Of a DNA stretch of 64,000 bases, positions 20,561 through 32,667 are shown piece by piece; positions within the stretch are counted from its first letter, which is position 1, and the number at the start of each line of letters is the position of its first letter. Source of the DNA: Prostheceraeus crozeri (lineage: Eukaryota > Platyhelminthes > Polycladida > Euryleptidae); NCBI GenBank assembly GCA_907163375.1, contig CAJQUW010010471.1:31001-95000 (forward strand). Reading direction: 5' to 3'. The position numbers and the translations under genes are program-made. The notes beneath the pieces were generated by a model. That model ran no database searches. It worked only from the letters and a program-made list of their open reading frames with translations, and was not told the DNA's origin.

Positions 20561-22785
20561 GAAATAACGGGCAGAATCTGCAGAATGCAAAATATCAACA
20601 CAGCACTAGGGAGTTAAAAAAATAATTTCAATTGTACGCTAGTTGGAGCAGAACGCAATCATCTAATTTAATTATTTGATGGCAACAATCAAAGCAATTT
20701 AAGTAATTTAAGCAATGCAATCAAAGAATCGCAGTTGCTCAATGTCAACAATTACGTAATTGTAAAACATTCATTCTGAAATCGGAGATTTAGGTCATTG
20801 GTGTGGGCGTGTGTGTGAAATTCAAGCAAAAAGTAATTTCATTGCTTATCATCAGTTTCTTCATGCGCTATCTAAAATAGTCAATAAGTGAAGCTTGCAA
20901 CTGGAAATGAAGCATCAAGTCGACACTCATGATGCAACAAACGAATAGTTTTATTAAAATATGTTATGCAACAATTCTGCTAGGAAGATATCGACAATGA
21001 TCTGAAGACTCCACCCAAAAATCACGGAAAGAATCAAGTATTCTGAGCAGCCGGAAACTGCAAATCCTCTAACGTTGGTAGAGTATAGACGAAGTCAATA
21101 GCTTAAGATTCAAAGGAGGCCTGACTTGCTCTGAACTAAAATTTATCCAGATCAAAAACAGATAGTGAGATATTTCCATAGATATTTCTAGCATTTTTTC
21201 AAGTCAAAATTTGCGATTCTACATACTTTCAATTGGCGAATTTCCTTGCACTGTTTATCAACATTTGTACACATCTACGCACTGCATGCACACTCTTACA
21301 GAGAATAAAATGAAATAATCGTTAGATCAAATTGCTATGCAAAAGGTGTGCAGCTGATAAGAATCATTGTCATTCACAGGTTTGGAACCGGCCGTCGGCG
21401 CGGTCCCGGTGTTACAGTATAATTTTCCTTCCATCTCTTTTACCGGCGGGACATTGAAATGGTGTTTACATATTCCGGTCGGAAATTTAAAGTACGAGTA
21501 TGTTTGTCACACTGATTTAGAGTTTCCGCTTTTCTCTTTTACCCCCTCCCCCGAACTAGCTAAGACTGCATGTGTGTATTTTACCCCCTCATTAATCTGC
21601 TACCCCTTTCATGAGTATAACGTATGATATTTAGAATAAAAACGAAATTCCATTATACATTGTATTTTTTCAAGTGACATGTATTTATCATTTTTTTTAA
21701 TCTTATACCATTACTGCTTACATAGTAGCTGTTTCTTCCCTTTATAGCGCTCCTGACATAGCACTCATGATCGAGAGAAATAAAGACATGACGGAAATAG
21801 AATATGCTGATTATGTTGTGACTTTCTTTGACCTAGGGGCTATTCAGTAACGCAGATATCTGATTCTCTGTTTCCGATCAGAAAAACAGATCAGGGGGTA
21901 AAAGCAAGTCATAACACCGGCCGTAAATTTGGGAAACCGGCTGGCCGGACGATTAGCTACTCATTAAGCCGGCCGGTTATGATAATTAGGTCCATGTCGA
22001 CAGTTGACGACATTAATTTTAGAATAAACTGTTTAGTAAATCAATTACAACATTAACAGCATGTAGATCTAACATTATCATGAATGCCGGCAACTTATGA
22101 TTGTGTTTGAACCCATATTTATCTCAAATATTCTAGCCTGCATGAATTTAGTTCCCATTGTGTAATCTTAAGTCTATCAATTGCAATATCATTACAAGTT
22201 TTGAATAATTTCACTACATGGGATAGTTAACACGTGGAGCTTAGAATTGCAATAAATTATGAATCTCAATGCATTCTAGAGATTACCACCCGAGTGCTTG
22301 ACAGTGGATCACGGATAATTGTTTGGTAATTTAACGCACGCGATAAATTTTACCTGACCTTGTACAGGTACCGCAACATCCTCGGTCTTCGAACACTCAC
22401 TGACATGAAAAATTGATGTCATATTCGGCAAGCTCTTTGTTCCCCAACTCTTAGACGTCAGCTCGCATCATCAACATAAGCTCAAAAGATCTGAATTAAA
22501 GCTGCAGTGTAGAGAATTCTAAATTGAAAATACTCATCACTGGATTTCCCTCTCAAGTGAAGCGGTAAATGCTGCTTTGCAGTGAATCACTTCAATTCAA
22601 ATTTAAACTTCAAAATCTATTATAACTTAGAATCGTTCACTGCTCAGATCTTTGTTGTGGGGCGAGACGCAGTTATACGTATTATTGTTGCTATTATTGC
22701 ATCAATGTCATGCCCGCTAGGGTCATCATTTTAATTCCCCATTTTCAATTTCCTTTCATATGATTGACTTTGAAAACATAGTCAA
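20561..22785. other. Unassigned stretch with small GC-rich islands
   Basis: No supported gene. A GAACCGGCCGTCGGCGCGG patch at about 21385 and a CCGGCTGGCCGG / GCCGGCCGG patch at 21917-21975 are GC-rich and self-complementary. They resemble another island at 26926-26985. An open frame at 21367-21627 follows a plausible splice-acceptor-like sequence, but its product is not recognisable. Confidence 0.4.
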
Positions 22786-24156
22786 CCCTCAAGATACAAG
22801 GGCTGGGTCAATCTGACCTCCTTTTCATAATTCATCTGGCTAAACACTTATCATCAGTGCTTGAGCATAAGGATTTCGTGGCTTTTACTTTGAAATCTTC
22901 AGCTACAAGATCATATCCGATACGATTTCTTCTGTATTCGTCATCTTCCTGTTACGGGTCCTAGTAATGGAGGTCAATATGACCTTCCTTTGTATTTTAC
23001 GTATCATTGAAGAAACTGAAAATTCAGATTTTTGTGTTTACAATCGATAATTCATCTCAAATTTTTTCAGATATGTTTAAATGACTAACAAAATGACAGC
23101 TGTCGCTGTTTTAAAAGTATGATTAGCAGCTCACATGTAATCTTGGCGCGTGTGTATATATTTCGGTCTCACAAAATACAACAGATTTTTACATGTACGA
23201 CGTATACATGTATATTTTGGTCTCATAAAAGACATCAAATTACTATAAAATATAATTTATTGATTACAATGTTGCATTTGATTTCAATTATAACAATTTA
23301 GGGCATTCAATGGCGCCAACGAATGACTTTTTTCACTGTGTTGCCCACAAACGGGGGTTCACACACACTACACTCTGTACTTGTTTTGTAGCAATCACGA
23401 GATGTTCGACCATCATCGAAGCATTTGGAACATCGCCCTCTTTAGCTCGCCATTTCATGATGCTTTGATAAGCGGGGATTCGGTTGACCTGTCATCCTTG
23501 AAAGATTTGCCGTGATATCTGCAGGTAAACCTATCGATTCATTCAGACGAGATCTCAGATGACTCTGCACCAACTCGGTAGCTAATTGAATCAAAAAGGA
23601 ACACATTGCTGTCCCTGGATTTTGACGAAAAATTGGATGATGATGTTTGTAAATGGTAGGCGCATTGATGCCCATAACGTCAAGAATATTGTGCAAATGG
23701 ACGAGTGGCCATCTCAATTCTCAGGAGTCGAGAGCGCGTGGTGAAGCCTTTGCAGATTTCATCCAAAACGTCTTCTCCTGGTTTTGTCGAATTATAAAAA
23801 AGTTGAATGTCACTCTTTTCAGAACGAGACTCATCAGACACATCGTGGTGCATCATCGACAGAAAATAGACCTTTCGATCTCTATTCACTTGGGAACTTT
23901 GCTGCCAGTTCCAACAATGACAAAATTCGACTCACCTCGAGCCATTTTGCACAAATCGGAGGAATTCCACGCTTATTTTTTGCAATGGTGCCAAGTTAGG
24001 CAGTACTCCTTTGAAGTAGTTCATCAGTGATTGCTTTCGACGTAAAAAATCGATCATTTGTTATGCAACAATAAATACTTGATGATCAAGAACAAGAGGT
24101 CAAATTGACCATCCTTTGTATTTTTAAGTGTGTCGAATACCTTTGCATCTTAAGGG
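22786..24156 (-). mobile_element. piggyBac-like transposon, internally deleted
   Basis: One end is CCCTCAAGATACAAGG at 22786. The other, read on the minus strand, is CCCTTAAGATGCAAAGG at 24156 and is followed by TTAA (24157-24160), the piggyBac target site. The opposite flank is TCAA, a one-base change from TTAA. Subterminal palindromes of the form GGTCAATNTGACC occur at about 22811, 22974 and 24094. Transposase remnants are on the minus strand (24050-23315). The 1.37-kb length is far below an autonomous copy, so the N-terminal half of the transposase has been lost. Confidence 0.82.
23315..24050 (-). pseudogene. piggyBac transposase C-terminal remnant
   Basis: Read on the minus strand, the blocks follow the piggyBac order. 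KNKRGIPP is near 23955. NRDRKVYFLSMMHH and IQLFYNSTKPGEDVLDEIC lie in 23889-23740; the D of GEDVLDE corresponds to the third catalytic aspartate. RWPLVHLHNILDV follows (about 23720-23680), and a cysteine-rich tail with RCSKC, CYKTSTECSVC is near 23440-23340. Stops and frame changes separate the blocks. The first two catalytic aspartates are not present, so it cannot act. Confidence 0.8.
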
Positions 24157-24352
24157 TTAACATTATTACAAATTATAATGTAGGCCTGTTACTCATTAGA
24201 CAAACAAGAAGTCATTACGCGTATAGGCTAACATGTTATGAAAGTACGAATAATTGCTTTGTATAATGCTGTATTATAATAGGTTGCTTATCTGCAGAAC
24301 CGGTAGGCCCACTATTCATTGCATTTCATGCATGCTATAAGGAAATTGAATA

Positions 24353-24665
24353 ATGTCTAACGATGAAAGTTGTCCGAATAACGCCTATGTCCCAAATAAC
24401 AATATAAGATCATATCTGAATGCTGATATTGAATATGTCCATATTGACATCATGTTGAAATTTAGAACTTTAAATCACAACTTAGAAGTTCTCACTGGCA
24501 TTTATGGAGATCGATTGCATCATTTTATGATTGAATGTTCAAAATATCAGAAATTACGACAGGAACTAGCACCGGCATTACGCCATTGCGAAAGTACAAC
24601 CGAGTTCAACAACTTAATGAATGCAAAATCTCCAAGAAATTTTAAATGTATTGCCAAATTTATGA
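24353..24665 (+). pseudogene. Short LINE-like C-terminal fragment
   Basis: The frame contains DRLHHFMIECSKYQKLR and a following segment ending KCIAKFM. This resembles the cysteine/histidine-containing tail found after reverse transcriptase in some LINEs. It runs directly into the RT of the next LINE fragment at about 24660, which begins upstream of its own motif A. The junction may be an insertion point. Identification is by pattern only. Confidence 0.4.
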
Positions 24666-25777
24666 TTTTTCAAAGGCGTTCGATATATTAAGCCACCGTG
24701 TTATTCAGCGGCTTCAAGATTTGAATTTCCCCGACGGATTCGTTGAATTGATTATTAACTACCTAAGCGATCGGTATCAAGCTACGCGCATATGTGACGT
24801 TGTCAGCAGCCCAATATTGGTTACCTCTGGAATACCTCAGGGTTCAGTGTTGGGACCGGCTCTGTATTGCATTGTTGCAGGTAGTCTTCAGAAAGCACAT
24901 AGCTCGTCATTTCTCATGAAATATATAGATGATACAACCATTGCTATTCCAATCTATAAATCTTGTGATTCTGCCTCTCGAACAATGAAACAATGAGTGA
25001 GCATAACAACATGATATCATGGTCCGAAGAAAATGATCTCATTATTAATGTCAGCAAAAGCAAGAGCAGCCTTTTGATAAATAAAACAATTGATGCTTCC
25101 GCTGTGATCATTCCAACATGGAGGTCGTCACTGAAGCCAGAGTCCTCGGCGTAACAATTAAGTCATTAAAATGGGACTCACATATTGATAGCATCGTAAA
25201 ATCCTCGTCTAGAAGATTGTATGCCTTGAGAGTTTTGCGACCGTTATTGACAAATGATGATTTACGAGCATTATATCTTGGATTGGTCAGACCTGTACTT
25301 GAGTATGCGAGTCAATCATTCGTTTGTCTTCCGGCTTACCTTGAGAGGAAACTAAATCGCGTCCAGAAAAGAGCTCATCGACTCGTTTGCCGGACATCAA
25401 CTTCTTCTGACTGTACTTGCGGAAAATTTGAGTGTCTTCGAATCCGTCATATCAAGTCTTCCGAGAAACTTTTCTATAAAGCTATATGTGATAGGGAGCA
25501 TGTTCTGCATGATATTATACCCAAAGATCGCTGCCTACAGGACGACTGATTCAACCCTCATCAAGCACTGTCAGATCTTTCTCGACATTCATACCATTTG
25601 TAACTGCACATATAAATGGCTGCTCAGTCGATTGATCACGATGAATATGAACTGTGTTTTTCTTGTATATTCATTTAACATTCTCTTCTGAATTTTTGCT
25701 TCAAAAGTAATACTATGTAATGATATGTAATGATTTTCATTGAATCTGAAATATACATATTTCTTTCTTTCTTTCAA
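24660..25777 (+). mobile_element. 5'-truncated LINE: RT, thumb and 3' tail
   Basis: The fragment starts just before DFSKAFD (24667-24687), the first catalytic RT motif. SGIPQGSVLGPAL (about 24827) and KYIDDT (about 24920) follow, the latter carrying the catalytic DD. A frameshift near 24995 and another before 25118 break the frame. The thumb region continues with ARVLGVTI-KWDSHID and LRALYLGLVRPVLEYAS, then NRVQKRAHRL. The last block, ending in FIPFVTAHIN-like residues, lies near 25580-25610 after another shift. A TTTC-repeat tail at 25760-25775 marks the 3' end. Confidence 0.85.
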
Positions 25778-28700
25778 ATTCCTTCAAAGGGCTACCGACG
25801 TACGACTATCTAATAAAGAGAGACAATTTACTGAAGACTAAAGGACATTTAGAAGAAAAATTTAGATTCTGATGATTCTCCTCTCCTTCCTGATAAATTT
25901 TTGTTGTGGTTGAAATTGACCGCAAGTCTAAAAGTACATGCACACGAGCACTTTTTGCACATTATTGCATAGTTTCATGAATGGCTATTCCTGTATGTTT
26001 TTCCAAGGACTTTGGAAATAAATATGTATTGACTTATTGACTATGACGATCAAAATCATGACCATCGCCCCACTGGGGTGTTTTTCCGAACGTGCCCCAC
26101 TGGGGGGGGCGAATTTCGTCCTCCTCCCCCGGCTGATCTCCCAAACTGTTGCACCAATTTTGCCAAACCACACATCAATCGAATAGGCATTGAAATGGGA
26201 TTCAGAAAAACAGTATCAGTTTTATTTCTAAGGTCATCCCTGGGGTGAGGTGAAGGTCAAAACCGCCAATTTTTGACAATTTTCCATTAGATCTGTATTT
26301 GAAATGGAAAATGACAACAAAAACGAATAAACCATAAACTGATCGAAAGATTTGATCAAGATGGTTAATAAAGCGATGATTATTAATCGCTCTTAGATTG
26401 CATCATTGCATTAGATGAGGTCAAAGATCAAATAATTCAAACTTCTAGTTCAGCTCAAATGTCATAAAATCGCACATTAGGTATTTAGTTTCTGCAGGTG
26501 AAGAAACAACCGAATGCGATGACTTTTATCGAGACACTGAGGCTAAAACCAATATGATTATGAAAAAGTTCAATAACTGCTGATCAGATGCAGAAATATA
26601 AAGTAAAAAATAATGAATAATCATATTTGAAATTTGATTTCAAATTTCGAACATGTACACATAATAAGCAGATACTTTTTGTACTTTTTAGTTCTTGATG
26701 AAATAAGTTGATGCCGCAATATACTCATACATTACAAGTGAAAATATAACGAAATCAGCCAAAATAATCCTAACATTCCAATTATGAAATAGCTCTCACT
26801 TCTAATAGTTCTCACAGTATTATGTCAAATTCATTATCCCCAGTGCTGCGAGGGTTAAACAATCGATAATGAGACACCAACCGACGTCCTAGACGACTTT
26901 GATGACGGCGGCATGCCGGATTTGCTTACGCCGGCCACCGGCCGGGCCCCGGCTGCCAAAAACCCGGCCGGTTCCAGCCGTGGTCATTCACATCCCATTT
27001 CTACTGAAAACATTTTATCTCTTTAGACGATTATTATTCATGGGATTTCGTAAATATACTGCATTTCGATTATTGTAGCTTCATTTCTACAAACATGGTT
27101 CTTTTCTTTCAGGCCTACTATCATGATAACTTATGTACGCTCTTTATTTCGCTGTCGATGTTTTATTACATGTATTATTTTAAATTTTCCTAGTTCGCTA
27201 TTAGTCACAACTTTTATCAGAATAATGACATTATAAATTTACTGTTGCCATGGACATATTTCCCATGTATTTTTTAATTTTTAATTATTTTTGTATGCTA
27301 TGTACTCCGCATGCACTTTCTTGTTCGATTTTTATATATTGAATTCGAATACACGCAGAGGTACTTTCTATTTCCGCTACTGCTTGCGGTAACCCTACAT
27401 GCACATTATCCACTGTATAGTATATGCCTACTGGTAATGCATTGCAGTTCATTAATCACTCTATGATTGACAAGCTAACCAATCAAGGATTCAATATCAT
27501 GGAGCCCACTCCTTCCGATATATTCTAAATAATTACTACACATAAATAATGAAGAAAATGCGCGCTTTGCTATATTTTCAATGTATCTCTTGGTTATATC
27601 ATCCTTAGATTTAGACTAACGATTTTGTCCTTTTGGAAAAATCCATAAATTACCACTTGTATGAAAATTATTGTTAGTAAAAAATGTGATATGGTGAATA
27701 AATGATAATTCGCCAATCCTGTGAACAATTTCAATCGGGCTGAACAAGAAATTGTATATAAAGCAGATCTAAACAATTAACAAGAAAATCTTGTTGGAAC
27801 ATTAATGAAATATGGAATGAATGATAAAACAATAAAACAAAATGAAATAAATAAAACAATAGTAACTAAACAGAAAATAGTTGCATCTGTTGGGAATTTC
27901 CCATCTTAATAGTTGTTCTACTGCCTGCCTGTCTTGTTCAATAGATGCTGTAGATGTACAGAGAGACAGAGTGAAGCATAGCATGTGTAGTGCTATCTGG
28001 TGTCAAGTACAATAGTAAAAAGATCAATTACGCTAAAAATAATGTCGCTAGTGAGACTGATGCCTAACCTCTTTCAGAAATAGAGTTTTGTGTACAACCT
28101 GTACAGTGTATGCATGATCGCATTCGGCTACTGACTACACGCATCAGAAATCAACCATCATCGCCTACAATCGGCTACACTGAACTTAAGTTGCAATGTA
28201 GATTATGTTCCTCATAATTGTCCCATGTGGTAATGGGTTTACGCGCACTATCCCATTGCCACTACATTTCCATGAGGAAAAATCATATGGGCTTCCCATT
28301 CCCATTGCAAGTGAGCAATCGAAATCCACAAGATCATCACTTTTGTCCATTATTACTTACTTTTTTAATTCACATCATATTGGTGCGATGTCACATCAAT
28401 GTATTCCTTTGAACATCGAAGGACCAGCTGTACAGAGCAACCCAAAACTCCTGACAGGGTTTTAAAAGGATTTATTTCAAATGTCATTTACAGGTTTTCT
28501 CAACCACAGATATTAATAATGAACAATTGAAAAGTGAAACCAAATTCGCTCACATGAGTTATTGCACTTATTCAATCAGCAAGCAGAAGAAATTAAGTCG
28601 ACCCAATCAACTGTGTTCATGTATTTCAATTTATTTTATTTTATTAATTTTATTTCAATCATATTCAAAATACGAAAAACTAAGTGCAACTTAATTTGAG

Positions 28701-28998
28701 CATTCAAATTCGCTATATATTTTAACAGTTCGATAAACTCATAACACTTGACTTAGATAATTATAGCAATTTATCTGAATAATTAAGTGTCATACTGCCA
28801 ATAACAAAACTGATGGCGGTATTGACATGATTTGTTAACACCGTTGCTCTCAGTCTCACCTCATGAACCGCTGAATCAAAAGTTATAGCTGCACAAACTG
28901 CGTAGAAGTCACTTCAAACATGGAGGCCAAGTAATAAGAACAATTAACTTTTCTTATAAACAACACTTTTCTCTCGATAAGACAGGTGACAGCTTCTA
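25778..28998. other. Long AT-rich stretch without a supported gene
   Basis: The word CCCCACTGGGG occurs twice at about 26066 and 26096. A GC-rich island at 26926-26985 (GCCGGCCACCGGCCGGGCCCCGG, AACCCGGCCGGTTCC) is self-complementary. A/T-rich simple sequence lies near 28625-28660. I see no conserved reading frame. Confidence 0.45.
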
Positions 28999-28999
28999 G

Positions 29000-29410
29000 A
29001 TGCCTTCATACACTGCACCAGATAGATACGACGCCGACTCTGTCCTACATTATGCAAATTATGCGGAGGTGCATGTTCCAAAAGCAATATCTACAATTAT
29101 TGAGATTTATAATCAATTACATCCTGATTGGAGTCCAAAACAAACCAAAATACCCTTGATTGTGGACGTTGGATGTGGCAGTGGTCAACTCAGTGGACCT
29201 TTGGCAGAATACTGCGTTCATCTTATAGCCTCCGAGGCTATTGATGCCTCCGAGGCTCAAATCGAACTTGCTCGAAAAATCAATCACAAACCAAATGTAG
29301 ACTACATCACAGGAAGAGCAGAAAAAGTGTCAGAATTTTGTCCACCGAAAAGTGTTGATCTAATGGTTGCTGGATCATCTGTAAGCTATTTTGATAACGA
29401 TGACTGTTTG
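29000..29410 (+). CDS. SAM-dependent methyltransferase, N-terminal coding block
   Basis: This class I methyltransferase fold binds S-adenosylmethionine in the cytosol; the acceptor substrate is unknown. The ATG at 29000 opens a 137-codon block. SAM motif I is VDVGCGSGQ at residues 55-63. A second acidic strand follows around ASEAQIELA (residues 83-91). The motif II/III region AEKVSEF-SVDLMVAGSSVSYFD spans residues 107-132. Similarity to the family (Methyltransf_11-like, usually about 250-280 residues) ends at FDNDDCLE. The rest of the domain resumes at 29808, so this is probably exon 1. The 12-bp word GCCTCCGAGGCT is repeated 18 bp apart (29228 and 29246), apparently adding six residues (ASEAID) just before the conserved stretch. 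Confidence 0.75.
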
Positions 29411-29807
29411 GAGGGATCCTTTGGAGGGATCAAATTCTTTACTTTTCATTATCTTCAGCTTCATCTTCTCACTTCGATTGAAGCACTTGCGTAACACCAC
29501 ACGTGGTTGACCAGTTATCTGCATTAGAAATGACAGATCTGTTTGTAATTGTATTTGACTGATAGCAGATTGGGATTTAGATAAGTTACAAAGTTTGAAA
29601 TATTTAAGCAGACACACAAGTGTCATGTCTATAATCACTCCTTTTTAGACGCCAATGTCATAAGTAAGTTGTTAGATTTATAATTTTGTTTAAAACGCAG
29701 TAGTAAGTTATATTTTTTTTTCTCTCAGTTTTTAGTTAGGCCTGTAGTATTATTATTTTTCTTTATGATCTACCGGAGGTTAGCCTCAACCAATTTAATT
29801 TTATACT
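29411..29807 (+). other. Putative intron between methyltransferase blocks
   Basis: AT-rich sequence between the two methyltransferase halves. A 13-bp tandem duplication (TTTGGAGGGATCC and TTTGGAGGGATCA, 29407-29432) sits exactly where homology to the family stops. No strong GT donor is close by. GGATCCTTT at 29413-29421 resembles a U12-type donor with one mismatch. An acceptor-like T/C tract at 29720-29735 ends in AG, but joining there leaves a stop in the downstream frame. Confidence 0.35.
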
Positions 29808-30218
29808 TCTGTTTCATCTTGCCTAAAACCGGGCGGAGCTCTTATACTGATTCCGGGCGGAGCTCTTATACTGATTGGATTCTGGCCGAAAGGTATAGAA
29901 CATAATGATATTCATTTCCAAACTTGCTTTGAGGATCAATTGCCAACTACTTGTTCTCGCAGAAATGATAAAAAGTCAGATCTTTATCAATTTTATCGAA
30001 ATGTCTACTGTCCGATGAACATTTCACTACGCCGAGAATGCACAATTGAACTTCAAATATCAAGACAAAAACTAATTGATATGATGAGAGACTGCGACGT
30101 TATAATTAACAAGGAATCCGGAGCGATGCTGAGTATTGTCAACAATCTACCGCAGATGGAAAAGTACACATTACTAATGGACATGGTCGCTCATGCTTGT
30201 ACACTTCGAAACAAGTAG
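29808..30218 (+). CDS. SAM-dependent methyltransferase, C-terminal coding block
   Basis: The frame reads CLKPGGALILI from 29820, the post-motif-III element that follows FD-x-D in this methyltransferase family, then GFWPKGIEH. The C-terminal helical part includes LYQFYRNVYCP and RRECTIEL-SRQKLIDMMRDC, ending at TAG 30216-30218. An exact 24-bp tandem duplication (29829-29852 and 29853-29876) repeats the eight residues PGGALILI in frame. A pyrimidine-rich tract precedes the block, but no AG acceptor lies between the upstream in-frame TAA (29796-29798) and CLKPGG. The splice is therefore unresolved, and the gene may be a recent pseudogene. Confidence 0.65.
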   Translation, partial: SVSSCLKPGGALILIPGGALILIGFWPKGIEHNDIHFQTCFEDQLPTTCSRRNDKKSDLYQFYRNVYCPMNISLRRECTIELQISRQKLIDMMRDCDVIINKESGAMLSIVNNLPQMEKYTLLMDMVAHACTLRNK

Positions 30219-30602
30219 ATATTCAAATTTTAATTTCTTATGAACATTATTCATTTTTGTGCTGTTTCATTGTATTGCAAGCCGCATTTCTTTGAATCAT
30301 AAAATATGCCCTTAAATGATAGACTCATATTAAAGCACGTAGCCTAAAAATTGCATTTATCAACTAATGAACATGCAAATTTCCACTCTGAGAAAAATTT
30401 TCATGTTCAATTGCACGATAGGTGTTCTACAGCTGACACACACTCAACACACTGTGTGTTCTGGGAACACTGAAAATTGTTCTATCAAACCTTCATCACG
30501 ATACCAGATATCTTTTGAACTTTTTTATTCGATTATTCGATTCAGGCTCAGTGATTTCACGCTGATAGCCGCTAGACATTTACATATCCTGCCTTGAAAC
30601 GT

Positions 30603-31556
30603 TAGTCAATGTATGCTGATTTCTACTCCAGATATGTAGATGACTGCATATGCGTATTTGATAACGTAGACAAAATTCACAAATTCCATGAGTACCTAAA
30701 CAGACAACATCCTAACCTAAAATTCACCACTGAAGTGGGCAACAACAAGTTACCTTTCCTAGATGTATTCATTAACACCGAAGATACTTTACAAACTTCC
30801 ATTTACCGTAAAGATACGTATACTGGCCTCTTATTAAATTACAATTCCGTTTGCCCTAGGCAATGGAAAGTTGGACTTATTAATGGGATGTTACATCGAG
30901 CATATACAGTATCAAACTGCTGGGAAATGTTTCATAACGAAGTAAAAAACATGACTAGTATTTTTCAGAAAAATGGCTACCCACGGAGTACAGTAGAAAA
31001 AATCGTACGTAACTTTCTTAACAAAAAGAACACAGTGATTTCCAACGGGCACAATGATACATGTACGAGTACAGCAGATGCACATGTAAACTATACAGTA
31101 CTACCGTATATTGGTCAACCATCGCTTACATTACGGAATAATTTGATGAAAATATACAAAAGATACGGTATCAACTCTAAGATTGTATTCAACACTACGA
31201 AAGTAAAATCATACTTCTCTTTGAAATGCAAATCGGGACCTTTGCTGAAGTCTTGTGTGGTCTATGAATTCACATGCTTGGGTGATCCAAGCAGCCAATA
31301 TATTGGCAAAACCAAACGAAGACTCCAACAAAGGATCGAAGAGCATAGAAGTACAGATACAGCAGTTTACAAACATATCAATACATGTAATCATTGTACG
31401 TATGATATAAGTAATCAATTTCGCATAAGGTATAAAGGCAACAGTAATTATCATATAAATGTCGTAGAAGCTTTAATGATAAAAGAGTATCAACCTAAGA
31501 TCAATCACACTGCAGATTACAACGGTATGTCATACCTCCTAAAGGTTTTTAAATAA
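30603..31556 (+). pseudogene. Penelope-like element: RT C-terminus plus GIY-YIG endonuclease
   Basis: The product of this 315-codon frame would reverse-transcribe and integrate the element. RT motif C is RYVDDC (residues 8-13), and KLPFLDV at 47-53 follows the Penelope pattern. A long linker leads to the GIY-YIG nuclease: VVYEFTC at 217-223, QYIGKT at 230-235, arginines at 237-242, EEH at 244-246 and the likely catalytic glutamate in VEALMIKEYQP (E288 region). The frame is intact but begins in the middle of RT, so the element is 5'-truncated, as Penelope copies often are. It ends with TAA after KVFK. It lies about 390 bp downstream of the methyltransferase. Confidence 0.9.
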
Positions 31557-31994
31557 ATAATTGTTTTTCCTACTAGCTTAAATTCTTGCAAATTCGTGTA
31601 ATGTGTCTTGTTTTGTCATTGCTTCAGAACGCTAATCAGTCAACTATTCGATGCATAGTTTATTCTCCATTGGAAAGTCGAGGCTTGTCGTTTAGGACTC
31701 TTGTGTATGCGATCAAGGTTGGGACTAAGCATAGCTTAATTAGCCTAATAATCACTATAGAATCACCGATATGCAATCACAGCGAAGACATGGAAGACCT
31801 TTCGATAACTTTTCATAGGCCCATGTAAGCATGCATCAAGGTTTCCCTCCTTTTTCCACTAGCAAGTATGAATACATACCCAAGAAATCCTATAACTAAT
31901 ATGCCTACATGCATTTCATTTTCAACACGCATCGCAATCGTATAGCGTAGGTCTATATATTTTGTACATATATACATGGGAATAGGACGACAAC
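31557..31994. other. No recognisable feature
   Basis: AT-rich flank of the Penelope fragment. No clear terminal repeat or target duplication was visible. Confidence 0.4.
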
Positions 31995-32092
31995 TCCTAT
32001 GGGGATATGGGATCCCCATGGGGATCCCCACGGGAATTCTATGCGGATGGGGTGGGGATGGGGATAGAAATTCCATCCCCACGGCAACCCTG
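31995..32092. repeat. GGGGAT/ATCCCC word-repeat island, hAT-like end
   Basis: GC-rich island made of GGGGATGGGGAT and its complement (GATCCCCATGGGGATCCCC). It ends at 32092 with CCCCACGGCAACCCTG. Reversed, this reads CAGGGTTGCCGTGGGG, like a hAT terminal repeat followed by subterminal words. The matching opposite end was not found nearby. Confidence 0.5.
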
Positions 32093-32667
32093 ACTACAAC
32101 CGTTTACAAATGCTCTCGATACAATAATTATCGGTTTCATTTCGAGCGATGACACGAGAGCGAAGTGCGAGTCTAATAGATTGGTGTATAGCTGAATTGC
32201 ACCACAGTTTTCTGACAAGCTGATATCACTTCTTCGATAAATAAGTTGTATGAACTATATCGCGCCGTGTGACCAATGATTTCTGAAAGTTTCAAATAAC
32301 GGGCTTGATGATTTTATTTCCATTGGGGAATCCCATCAAAACAGTATCTTTATCGAATCGAATTTAGTCGGGCGAGATCTTTCTAACACTACCGTTGTCC
32401 ATCGTCAGGTAAGTGGCACTTACCTAACAGTGGACACCGTTGTTGCTTGAAAGATACTGCTTTGATGGGATTTTCCAATGAAAAACAAGTATTCCTGAAA
32501 GTTTTCCTAAAACATCGGCAAGAAGATTTCTTTTAAGCAATTGGTTGTCGGTTTGTCATAGATTCTCAACACTCGATTGTACCCAAGATTGCTGCATTAA
32601 GGTAGATGAAGTTGAGGGCGGTAAAACCTCGGTTCGACGATTTTGACTATTCGGTTACAGGCTACAC
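32093..32667. other. No recognisable feature
   Basis: An imperfect inverted pair of AGGTAAGTGGCACTTACCT words near 32408-32428 forms a small hairpin. Nothing else is supported. Confidence 0.4.

Noticed and set aside
21367-21627. Possible exon after a splice-acceptor-like sequence
   Set aside because: No recognisable domain, and the GC-rich start matches repeat-like islands.
31813-32082. Minus-strand frame rich in P, H and M
   Set aside because: Produced by the GGGGAT word repeats.
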